From: Collinsella sp.
GTDB taxonomy: Bacteria > Actinomycetota > Coriobacteriia > Coriobacteriales > Coriobacteriaceae
DNA length: 64,000 nt
Assembly: GCA_018378775.1 (NCBI GenBank)
Contig: JAGZWV010000006.1
Span: 1-64,000, forward strand
Reading direction: 5' to 3'
Shown here: one piece after another, positions 51,156-59,039 of the stretch
How the letters are laid out: each line of letters opens with the position of its first letter
How positions within the stretch are numbered: the first letter of the stretch is position 1
Notes under the pieces: model-generated
Seen by the model: only the letters and a program-made list of their open reading frames with translations
What the model was told of the DNA's origin: nothing
Databases searched by the model: none
Program-made: the position numbers and the translations under genes

Positions 51156-52166
51156 GTGACAACGATGGACAAGAAAAACGTTTCGATGAACGACGTGGCG
51201 ATTGCCGCGGGTGTTTCTCTCAAGACGGTGTCGCGCGCGATCAACGAGCCCGATAGCGTGCGAGAGTCGACACGCGATAAGGTCCATTCGGCAATGGAGG
51301 CGCTCGGATTTCGAACCAACTTTGCCGCGCGTTCGCTCAAGTTGGGCCGTTACGGGTGCATCGGCGTTGTGCTGTTTCACTTGTCAGGCGGTGCCGTGGA
51401 CATGATTGACGGTATCGCCGATGCCGCCGAAGAGCGAGGCTTTGCGCTCACAATGATCAAAAAGCGGGCGGGGGAGAAGATGACCCTTGCCGATGCGGCG
51501 CGCAGGATGTCGCAGCTTCCCGTCGACGGCATGATCTTCAACCTGCGTCAGATGGTCGATGACTTTGATACTTTTGAGGCACCGAAAGACCTCAAGACGG
51601 TGATTATCACACCGATGGAGCATCCTACCTGCTCCACCGTCAGTGACGACCAAGAGGGCGGCGCGCGCATGGCGTGCGAGTACTTCTTGAATCGCGGGCA
51701 CAAGAACGTGTACTTCGTCTCTGGTAAGAAAGAGTCACTGTCGAGCCAGTGCCGTATGAAAGGTTGGCGTGCGGCACTCGAGGCGCGTGGCATTGAGCCG
51801 CCCGAGCCTCTGCAAGGCGATTGGAATGCGGATAGTGGCTATGCCGCGGGCCTTGTGCTTGCCGATAAGCCCGATTGCACGGCGGTCCTCGCTGCTAACG
51901 ACTGCATGGCAAACGGCGTGATGATGGCTCTACGTGACAAAGGGCTCAGTGTGCCCAATGATGTGTCCGTGATCGGCTTCGACGATGAGCTCTATAAGAC
52001 GATTCCCAACTCGATTCTGACGTCGGTGAAGTTTCGCCACCGCGAGCTGGGCGTCCGTGCGCTTAACGAGGTCGTCGCAGGTCTGGAAGCCCCGAGCTCC
52101 AGAAGCCGTACGCTCGTCTCGGGCGTGTTGGTCGAACGTTCCAGCGTAAAGGACCTGCGGGCGTAG
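51156..52166 (+). CDS. LacI-family repressor (module 1)
   Basis: A 336-residue regulator with a LacI headpiece (NVSMNDVAIAAGVSLKTVSRAINEPDSVRESTRDKVHSAMEALGF) and a periplasmic-binding-like core. The recognition helix has Leu-Lys at the specificity positions (VSLKTVSR). It lies divergent from EIICB module 1, with the perfect operator between. GTG 51156 has GGAG upstream; ATG 51165 is an alternative. Effector probably a galactoside or glucoside-6-phosphate. Confidence 0.9.
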   Translation: MTTMDKKNVSMNDVAIAAGVSLKTVSRAINEPDSVRESTRDKVHSAMEALGFRTNFAARSLKLGRYGCIGVVLFHLSGGAVDMIDGIADAAEERGFALTMIKKRAGEKMTLADAARRMSQLPVDGMIFNLRQMVDDFDTFEAPKDLKTVIITPMEHPTCSTVSDDQEGGARMACEYFLNRGHKNVYFVSGKKESLSSQCRMKGWRAALEARGIEPPEPLQGDWNADSGYAAGLVLADKPDCTAVLAANDCMANGVMMALRDKGLSVPNDVSVIGFDDELYKTIPNSILTSVKFRHRELGVRALNEVVAGLEAPSSRSRTLVSGVLVERSSVKDLRA

Positions 52167-52183
52167 ACGTGCTCGGCCTGTTC

Positions 52184-52400
52184 GTCTAAATCTGTAACAG
52201 GTAGGGCCGAAAATCTCAGCTAGTTGTTACAGATTTAGACAATTCGGTCCGGTATATTCCGTTTGTCTCGATCTGTAACGTCTAAGCGGTCAAAAGTGGT
52301 CTACATGTTACAGATTGAGATTTTCGGCTTGGCCTGTGCGTTCATCTCGATCTGTAACAGCTAGGACCGAAAAACTCGGCTAGATGTTACAGATTGAGAT
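52184..52400. repeat. Array C: three 57-nt palindromic units
   Basis: Units at 52,184-52,240, 52,265-52,321 and 52,344-52,400, with gaps of 24 and 22. The first unit has TCTAAATC in one arm and GATTTAGA in the other, a coordinated change that keeps the stem. The array lies between the 3' ends of lacI 1 and EIICB 2. Confidence 0.95.
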
Positions 52401-52431
52401 GAACAGGAGGACGGGTGCGGTCTAAACAAAA

Positions 52432-52464
52432 TGGCCCGCGCATCACACATCGATGCACGGGCCA
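52432..52464. terminator. Bidirectional terminator
   Basis: TGGCCCG-GCATC pairs with GATGC-CGGGCCA. An A-rich stretch lies on the left and a T-rich one on the right, so it can end transcripts from both sides. Confidence 0.85.
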
Positions 52465-52499
52465 TTTATTGTCTGCAAGCGGCAGGTGGTGTCAGCGTC

Positions 52500-54260
52500 T
52501 TATGCCTCGAGGTTTTCCTCGATCCAGGCGACGGCGCCCTTGGGATCCTTAGTGAGGTCGATGTACTGTTTGCCCTTGGGCGACAGCAGCGTGATGCCCA
52601 GGCGGTCGGTGTCGGCCTTCATCTCGTTGTAATAGGTGCGAACCTGCGGAGCCAGGACGATGACGTTGTACTGGTCCATGATGGCGTAGTGACTGCCGTA
52701 GGCACCGGCGTTGGCGGTAATGTCGATGCCCAGCTCGTCGGCGCCTTCCTTAAGCGCGTTGGCGAGCAGTGCAGAGGTGCCGGCGCCAGCGCACAGAACC
52801 AGAACCCTCAGATCCTTGCCCTTAAGGGCGGACGGAGCTGCGGAGGCCTCAGTGGCAGAAGCGGTCTCGACAACAGGAGCCTCAACGGCGGGGGCGTCAG
52901 CGGTCTTAACGGTCTTGGTCTCCTCGGCCTCTTCTTCGGCCAGGGTCTCGGCCTCCTGCTTGCACAGGACGTTGTCGTAGGCCTTGCAGAACGGGTAGTA
53001 GATCAAGAAGTCAACGACCAGCAGGACGACAACCAGGACCAGAGAGATCGGCTGGAAGTTGGTGTCGATGAAGGTGCCGATCGGTCCGGGGAGTGCCCAC
53101 GGCATGGCATAGATAAAGCCGTTCATGCCCAAAAAGTCGATGAAGAACTTACCAATGAGGACGTTGGCCACGGGGGCAAACAGGAACGGGATCAGGAAGT
53201 ACGGGTTGAGGATGATGGGCGCGGCGAACAGCAGCGGCTCGTTGACGGCGAACATCACGGGTACGACAGAGGCTTTGCCGACGGCCTTGAGCTGCTTGGA
53301 GCGCATAAAGAGCAGGAAGATGATCGGGACAATGAACGTGGCGCCGGTGCCGCCGAGTTCGCCGATGTAGTTACCGAAGTTCTCGGTCAGGGCGAGGGCG
53401 GGGTGACCGCCGGCCTGCAGCGTGGCGAGGTTGGTGGTGATGTTGCCAAACAGCGCGGCGTTGAGGGCAGGCTTAACGACCGAGGGGCCGTGGATGCCCA
53501 TGAACCAGAACAGCGGGATCATGAACCAGATGAGGGCGAGGCCGGCGTAGGAATCGGCAGCGGCGAACAGCGGGCTCACCAGCGTGGAGATGACGTTGGC
53601 AAACGGGACGGCCAAGCAGGTGCGGCAGATAACGTCGATGACGGCGACAAACAGGATGGAGAAGCTGAAGGCGAAGATGTCGCGGAAGTTCTGGGCGATG
53701 GCGCCGGGGACTTCTTTGGGCAGCTTGATGGTGATGTCTCGCTTAATGCAGAAGGCATAGATGTTGACCGTGGCAAATGCGGCGACAAAGGAGCTCAGCA
53801 GGCCCTTGGTGCCCATGTTGTCGGTAAAGAACACCGAGACATCGGCGCCGTCGATCTTGGCACTCGTCTGGGTAACGGCCAAGATGAGCATAGCGCACAT
53901 GGCGGCGACCATGGTGCTCGTGGCGTTGATGGCCTTGCCGGCAGGCATGCGGCGGTTCTTGGAGCCGGTCAGCGCGCTTGCGGTGGTGCCGGCGACCATG
54001 ATGCCCACGACGCCCATCGTGAAGTTGTAAACCTTGTTGCAGAAGTTCACGACGTCGACGTTCCACCAGTCGGGCAGCGTAAAGCCGCCGACCGTGGCGA
54101 CAACGCCCGGCAGGGTCGAAATAAGCAGGAAGACAGAAGAAGACAGGATGATGGGCATTGCTGCCAAAAAGCCGTCTTTAATGGCCTGAAGGTAGATGTT
54201 CTTAGAGACCTTGTCGAAGTACGGCTGACCTTTCTCCAAGAACTTAACGATCGATTCCAT
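52500..54260 (-). CDS. lacE: PTS lactose-family EIICB (module 2)
   Basis: A 586-residue fused permease: EIIC (KGQPYFDKVSKNIYLQAIKDGFLAAMPIIL, NRRMPAGKAINATSTM, GIHGPSVVKPALNAAL, AVNEPLLFAAPIILNP) and EIIB with active cysteine in VLVLCAGAGTSALLANAL. AGAGGAGC lies upstream of the start. Here EIICB is the second gene, after lacG 2, the reverse of modules 1 and 3. It is more like module 1 than module 3. Confidence 0.9.
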   Translation of the reverse strand: MESIVKFLEKGQPYFDKVSKNIYLQAIKDGFLAAMPIILSSSVFLLISTLPGVVATVGGFTLPDWWNVDVVNFCNKVYNFTMGVVGIMVAGTTASALTGSKNRRMPAGKAINATSTMVAAMCAMLILAVTQTSAKIDGADVSVFFTDNMGTKGLLSSFVAAFATVNIYAFCIKRDITIKLPKEVPGAIAQNFRDIFAFSFSILFVAVIDVICRTCLAVPFANVISTLVSPLFAAADSYAGLALIWFMIPLFWFMGIHGPSVVKPALNAALFGNITTNLATLQAGGHPALALTENFGNYIGELGGTGATFIVPIIFLLFMRSKQLKAVGKASVVPVMFAVNEPLLFAAPIILNPYFLIPFLFAPVANVLIGKFFIDFLGMNGFIYAMPWALPGPIGTFIDTNFQPISLVLVVVLLVVDFLIYYPFCKAYDNVLCKQEAETLAEEEAEETKTVKTADAPAVEAPVVETASATEASAAPSALKGKDLRVLVLCAGAGTSALLANALKEGADELGIDITANAGAYGSHYAIMDQYNVIVLAPQVRTYYNEMKADTDRLGITLLSPKGKQYIDLTKDPKGAVAWIEENLEA

Positions 54261-54372
54261 AGTTCACGCTCCTCTTTGCATGAAATCTTAATGGCATGGA
54301 CGTTGAAAACCTATATGGTCTCCCGCTTGCTAAAAGCCCGGGTGCAGGCGGGGTCGGTCCCAGGGGGAGAGA

Positions 54373-54411
54373 GGGGAGCGGCTGGGTTTGTATCGCATGG
54401 GGCCGCTCCCC
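54373..54411 (-). promoter_or_regulatory. Intercistronic hairpin, module 2
   Basis: GGGGAGCGGC/GCCGCTCCCC pair in the 175-base gap between lacG 2 and EIICB 2, with no T tail. Confidence 0.6.
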
Positions 54412-54435
54412 CTCGGGGGAAAGCGAGGCGATGCG

Positions 54436-55878
54436 CTACTGCGCGTCCGCCATAGTGTCGGCGAGCTCCTTGTACCAGAGTGCCGACTGCTTGATGTAGC
54501 GTTTTTGCGTGTCGAAGTCGATGTAGAACAGGCCGTAGCGCTTGTTATAGCCATTGGCCCACGAGAACTGGTCCTGCAGGCTCCAGATAAAGTAGCCCTG
54601 GACGTCGACGCCCTCGGCACGCGCCTGGAGCACCTTCTCCATGTGCTGGTCGACAAAGTCGATGCGCTCGGGATCGGCGACGATGCCGTTTGCGTCGGGC
54701 TCGGGGTCCTTGTGGCCCAGGCCGTTTTCGGTGATATAGATGACGGGGAGGTTGGGATAGGTGGCGCTGATGTGCTTGAGCGTGTCGTAGAGGCCTTGCG
54801 GGTAGATGAGCCAATCCCAGTCGGTGGTGGGGATACCCGGCATATCGACCTGCTGCCCGACGCCCTTAAACTTAAAGCACGAGGTGCCCTTGTCTCCGGT
54901 GCCGTTAAAGCTGTTGGTGGACTCGCCATCGTAGGCGGCGATAAACGCCGACTGATAGTAGTTGAGGCCGAACATATCGTTGCGGGGCGCCGCCTTGGCG
55001 AGCTCCTCCATGTCGCTGTCCTCAACCGTAAGCGTGGCGTTGTTGGCACGCAGAATCTCGTTGATGAGTGAGAGGGTGCGCGCGGAGTAGTGACCCAGGA
55101 AGGCGCCGTCCATGATGAAGTCGGTGTAGAAGGCGTTGTACAGGTCGGCGGCGTGCTGGTCGGCGGGCGAGTCTGTGGCAGGATATGCCGGCGTCAGGAC
55201 GTTGACCATGCCAATGCGTCCGCCCAGGTGCTCGGTCTCGTCAAGATCCTTATACAGGTTGACGGCGCGGGCGTGGGCAACGAGCTCGTTGTGCTGGCTC
55301 TGGATGCCGCTCGTCACATCAAAGTGATGGTTGGGCGGGAAGTTGCCTTGGATGTATTGGGAGTGCGAGAGACTGATGAGCTCGTTGATGGTGAACCAAT
55401 TCTTGACCTCGCGGAACTCGCGGAAGCAGAACTCGGCATAGCGCACATAGGCGTCGACGGTCTTGCGGTTGAGCCAGTCGCCCTGGTTGAACAGGGCGGC
55501 GGGGGAGTCAAAGTGATGCAGGGACACATAGGGCTCGACGCCATACTTTTTGCAGCAGGCGAACAGCTCGTGGTAGTGCTTAACGCCCTCGGCGAGGGGC
55601 TCGGCATCGTCGCCGTTGGGGAAGATGCGGGTCCAGGCGATGGACACACGGATGGCGTTGAGTCCATGCTCGGCAGAAAGGCGGATATCCTCCTCGTAGC
55701 GGTTGTAGAAATCACTGGCCGGGTCGGGCAAAAAGCGACCCTGGGCGACAAGGTAATCGTCCCACATGGTCTTACCCTTGCCTGCCACCTTCGTGGAACC
55801 TTCCGTTTGGTACGCGGCGGTTGCGGCGCCCCAAACAAAGCCCTTCGGCAGCTGCTGTACGCGGTTTAGCAAAGACAT
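54436..55878 (-). CDS. GH1 6-phospho-beta-glycosidase (module 2)
   Basis: A 480-residue GH1 enzyme. FVWGAATAAYQTEG, LHHFDSPAAL, WFTINELISLSHSQYIQG with the acid/base, and YITENGLGHKD with the nucleophile are seen. It is more diverged from LacG than the other two, with NELISLSHS in place of NEIxxxA after the acid/base, so its substrate probably differs. The start at 55,878 is favoured by spacing from GAGAGGG; 55,884 is also possible. It leads the unit with EIICB 2. Confidence 0.85.
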   Translation of the reverse strand: MSLLNRVQQLPKGFVWGAATAAYQTEGSTKVAGKGKTMWDDYLVAQGRFLPDPASDFYNRYEEDIRLSAEHGLNAIRVSIAWTRIFPNGDDAEPLAEGVKHYHELFACCKKYGVEPYVSLHHFDSPAALFNQGDWLNRKTVDAYVRYAEFCFREFREVKNWFTINELISLSHSQYIQGNFPPNHHFDVTSGIQSQHNELVAHARAVNLYKDLDETEHLGGRIGMVNVLTPAYPATDSPADQHAADLYNAFYTDFIMDGAFLGHYSARTLSLINEILRANNATLTVEDSDMEELAKAAPRNDMFGLNYYQSAFIAAYDGESTNSFNGTGDKGTSCFKFKGVGQQVDMPGIPTTDWDWLIYPQGLYDTLKHISATYPNLPVIYITENGLGHKDPEPDANGIVADPERIDFVDQHMEKVLQARAEGVDVQGYFIWSLQDQFSWANGYNKRYGLFYIDFDTQKRYIKQSALWYKELADTMADAQ

Positions 55879-55997
55879 ATGCATACACCCTCTCGTCTCG
55901 CTGTTCGATATTGTGCGTTTGCGCTCAGGAGGCTCCCTGGTTAGCGTTCAGCGGTGAAAAAGCCCGATAAACACTATCTTAAAATGATTAGAACCAA

Positions 55998-56169
55998 AAT
56001 GAGCACGTGAACATTTGACAATGAGCACGTTAACATCCGGCTGGGATGTATAGAAACAAAACAACTTCAAACAGCCGCGAACGGTTGTATTTGTTCGGTA
56101 AGCGGTTTTGATTGACAGAAGTTTTCATGTTGTGGTATATGGCTCGGGTATCATGAGCACGTTATCGAT
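55998..56169. promoter_or_regulatory. Operators and promoter of module 2
   Basis: AATGAGCACGTGAACATT (55,998-56,015) and AATGAGCACGTTAACATC (56,020-56,037) are adjacent. A third, partial copy ATGAGCACGTTA is at 56,153. GCGAACGGTTG and TTCGGTAAGCGGTT are at 56,077 and 56,094. The lacI 2 promoter is TTGACA (56,112-56,117), an 18-base spacer and TATATG (56,136-56,141), so the third operator falls just after the expected start. Confidence 0.75.
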
Positions 56170-56228
56170 GTATGTACGATGCGCCATGGGCGCGGGGAAT
56201 AGTTGGGAAGCAGGTTAGCGTGGAAGGC

Positions 56229-57257
56229 ATGGCTCAGCAGACAAGGAATGGTCATTCGGCGAGCGCGGCAGAGGTTGCGGCGCTCGCTGGCGTGAGCCGC
56301 CAGACTGTGTCTCGCGTGGTCAACGGTATGCCCAACGTGACGGAAAAGACGCGCAAGCGTGTGCTGGCCGCCATGGAAGAGCTGGGCTTTCGTCCCAATT
56401 TTGCTGGAGCGGCGTTGCGCGGCGGGTCGTATCGTTCTATTGGCCTGTGCATGTACAACATCACACGTGTCGGTAACCTGGCGACGCTCGAGGGTATCAT
56501 GCAAGCGGCGCGCGAGCATGATTTTGCCGTCACTATGATCGAGATGGGCGGCGACAAGCCCTATACACTTGCCGATGCCTCGCGCCGCATGGTCGAGCGA
56601 CCCGTCGACGGCATGATTCTCAACATGAACCGCATGGCTCCCGATTTTGAGGAGTTTGTTCCCCAGCCGGGAGTGCGAACGGTCATCCTGTCCATGTATG
56701 CGCATCCGCGCTGCACGACGATCGACTCCGACCAGTATGGTTCGTGCGAGCTGTTGACCAATTATCTGCTGGAACATGGTCACTCGAATATGCGGTTTGT
56801 GGCGGGTCCGGAAAACTCGATTTCCTCGCGTTTTCGTGAGGCCGGTTGGCGCGATACGCTGGGTCGTGCTCATGTCGATGCCGCTCCGATGCTGCGTGGC
56901 GATTGGAGTGCGGACAGTGGGTACGCCATGGGCGAGCGGATTGCGGCCGAGGTGCTTGCCGGCGGGTCGCAGGCGCCGACTGCCGTGCTTGCGGCAAATG
57001 ACCAGATGGCGCTGGGCGTTATCGCCGCGCTCGAGAACGCGGGCCTGTCCGTGCCCGACGACGTGAGCGTGGTTGGTATCGACGACGCACTCGAGGGACT
57101 TGTTCCTCACAATCGGCTGACGACGCTGCGATTTGATTTGCGCGGTGTCGGTAAGCTTGCGTTTGAGGCGGCGATTGGAGAGAGCTCGTCTATCGAGGCG
57201 ATTCATGTGCCGAGCACGCTGGTCGAACGCTCGACTGTTAGGGACATACGGGGTTAG
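56229..57257 (+). CDS. LacI-family repressor (module 2)
   Basis: A 342-residue regulator: headpiece AAEVAALAGVSRQTVSRVVNGMPNVTEKTRKRVLAAMEELGF and effector core. Specificity positions of the recognition helix are Arg-Gln. It lies divergent from lacG 2. ATG 56229 is taken as start; GTG 56220 is an alternative with a weak site. Confidence 0.9.
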   Translation: MAQQTRNGHSASAAEVAALAGVSRQTVSRVVNGMPNVTEKTRKRVLAAMEELGFRPNFAGAALRGGSYRSIGLCMYNITRVGNLATLEGIMQAAREHDFAVTMIEMGGDKPYTLADASRRMVERPVDGMILNMNRMAPDFEEFVPQPGVRTVILSMYAHPRCTTIDSDQYGSCELLTNYLLEHGHSNMRFVAGPENSISSRFREAGWRDTLGRAHVDAAPMLRGDWSADSGYAMGERIAAEVLAGGSQAPTAVLAANDQMALGVIAALENAGLSVPDDVSVVGIDDALEGLVPHNRLTTLRFDLRGVGKLAFEAAIGESSSIEAIHVPSTLVERSTVRDIRG

Positions 57258-57271
57258 GTCCTACTCCGTCT

Positions 57272-57409
57272 GTCTCGATTTGTAACAGGTAGACGGTCAA
57301 AAGCGGGCTACGTGTTACAGATTTAGATTCTTCGGAAAGAGCAATCCTGTTCGTCTCAATCTGTAACAGCTAGGACCCAAAAACTCGGCTAGATGTTACA
57401 GATTGAGAC
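57272..57409. repeat. Array D: two 57-nt palindromic units
   Basis: Units at 57,272-57,328 and 57,353-57,409, spaced by 24. The second has CTCAATC and GATTGAG in matching arms. The array lies between the 3' ends of lacI 2 and lacG 3. Confidence 0.95.
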
Positions 57410-57429
57410 AAACGGACCCCGAACCGCCC

Positions 57430-57475
57430 AAAAAGGCCGGGGGCGGCGCGCCGTGTGACGTGCCGCCCCCGGCTG
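57430..57475 (-). terminator. Terminator of lacG (module 3)
   Basis: GCCGGGGGCGGC pairs perfectly with GCCGCCCCCGGC. AAAAA before it on the plus strand gives the T tail. Confidence 0.9.
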
Positions 57476-57533
57476 AGAAATGGGGACAGGTTATGTGGGC
57501 GGTGCAACTCCGCCAACCGCTCGCCGCAAGCCG

Positions 57534-58973
57534 CTAGTCCAGACGACGGGTCTGCGCCACGTGCTTATACCAGTAGGCGCTTGCCTTGGGCGTGCGCTTC
57601 TGGGTTTCAAAGTCAACGTAGAAGAAGCCGTAACGCTTGTTGTAGCCATTGGTCCAGGAGAACTGATCCTGCAGGCTCCACAGGAAGTAGCCGCCTACGT
57701 TGACGCCAACCTCCATGGCCTTGAGCAACCAGCGCAGGTGCTGCTCGATGTAGTCGATGCGCGGCTGGTCGTCCACAAAACCGTCCTTGTAGGGGTCCTT
57801 GTAGCCCATGCCGTTCTCGGTGATGAAGATCTGCTTGTAGTTGGGGTAGCGCTGCTTAATGTAGACGAGCAGATCGAACAGGCCCTCGGGATAGATGATC
57901 CAGTCCCAGTCGGTGGTGGGGACGCCGGGCTTGTTCACATGCTCGCCAATGCCCTTAACGCGCCAGCGGCCAGTGCCCTTCTCGCCCGTACCGTTGTGGT
58001 GCAGGTCGTTCTCGCCATCGTAGGCCTTCAAGAAGCGGCACTGGTAGTTGTTAACGCCCAGGTAGTCGTTGTAGAGCGCGGCCTCGCGCATGATTTCCAG
58101 ATCCTCGTCCAGGATCTCGATGGTGCCGCCCGAGACGGCAGCCAAGCGGTTGGCGCACTCGAGGGTGTCGGGCGCGTAGTCGCCGCGGAAGGTGGCGTCG
58201 AGCAAGAACTGGTTCTGCAGCACGTGCTCGTTGTTGGCGGCTTTGATGTCGGCGGGGTCGTTCTCGTTGAGCGGATACTTAAACTCCAGCGACTGGATGA
58301 CGCCGATCTTGCCCTTAAAACCGCCGTTGTGGAAGGCCAGTACTGCCTTGGCGTGGGCGAGCATCATGTTGTGCTCGCACTGGAAGGCCTCGGCCAGATG
58401 CGCCTTAACACCACCGGGGAAGGTGCCCTCGATGTAGGTGTTGGAGGCGTCGGCCCAGATCTCGTTAAAGGTGAACCAATAGATCACCTGGTCGGCGTAC
58501 TCCTTAAAGCAGAAGGTGGCAAAGTCCACAAAGGCATCGATGGTCTCCCGGTTGAGGAAGTCGCCCTTCTCAAAGAGGGCAAGCGGCGTGTCGAAGTGAT
58601 GCAGCGTGACAAACGGCTCAACGTGGTGCTTGTGGCACTCGGCGAAGAGATCGTGGTAGAACTGCACGCCCTCGGGGTTGATCTCGCCGGTGCCGTTGGG
58701 GAAGATGCGGCTCCAGGCAATGGAGAGGCGAATGCCGTTGATGCCGAACTCCTCGCACAGCTCCAAATCGACGGGGTACTGGTTGTAGAAGTCCGAAGCG
58801 GGATCGGGGGAGAAGCGCCCCTGGGCCTCCAAGAAGTCGTCCCAGGCAACCTTGCCCTTACCGTGGGTGCGGGTCTCGCCCTCTACCTGGTAGGCAGCGG
58901 TGGCGCCGCCAAAGACAAAGTCCTCGGGAAACTGCGCAGGCGGGTTGGTGACGCTAGCGGGGTTAACGGACAT
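57534..58973 (-). CDS. lacG: GH1 6-phospho-beta-galactosidase (module 3)
   Basis: A 479-residue GH1 enzyme close to that of module 1. FVFGGATAAYQVEGETRTHGKGK, TLHHFDTPLAL, WFTFNEIWADASN and FITENGMGYKD supply the substrate and catalytic segments; TTDWDWIIYPEGLFDLL matches LacG. The start at 58,973 is weakly supported (GGATC). It follows EIICB 3 on the same strand. Confidence 0.87.
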   Translation of the reverse strand: MSVNPASVTNPPAQFPEDFVFGGATAAYQVEGETRTHGKGKVAWDDFLEAQGRFSPDPASDFYNQYPVDLELCEEFGINGIRLSIAWSRIFPNGTGEINPEGVQFYHDLFAECHKHHVEPFVTLHHFDTPLALFEKGDFLNRETIDAFVDFATFCFKEYADQVIYWFTFNEIWADASNTYIEGTFPGGVKAHLAEAFQCEHNMMLAHAKAVLAFHNGGFKGKIGVIQSLEFKYPLNENDPADIKAANNEHVLQNQFLLDATFRGDYAPDTLECANRLAAVSGGTIEILDEDLEIMREAALYNDYLGVNNYQCRFLKAYDGENDLHHNGTGEKGTGRWRVKGIGEHVNKPGVPTTDWDWIIYPEGLFDLLVYIKQRYPNYKQIFITENGMGYKDPYKDGFVDDQPRIDYIEQHLRWLLKAMEVGVNVGGYFLWSLQDQFSWTNGYNKRYGFFYVDFETQKRTPKASAYWYKHVAQTRRLD

Positions 58974-58996
58974 GATGATCCAATCGTCTAAATCGA

Positions 58997-59030
58997 AGGG
59001 CCAGCCGGTCTTGGATGGTCGGCTGGCCCT
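58997..59030 (-). promoter_or_regulatory. Intercistronic hairpin, module 3
   Basis: AGGGCCAGCCG pairs with CGGCTGGCCCT in the 66-base gap between EIICB 3 and lacG 3. Perfect 11-bp stem, no T run. Confidence 0.65.
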
Positions 59031-59039
59031 GAGCGTTAC

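Noticed and set aside
52431..54455. 674-residue plus-strand frame opposite EIICB 2
   Set aside because: It is the reverse complement of the permease gene, starts in a terminator and has no known domain.
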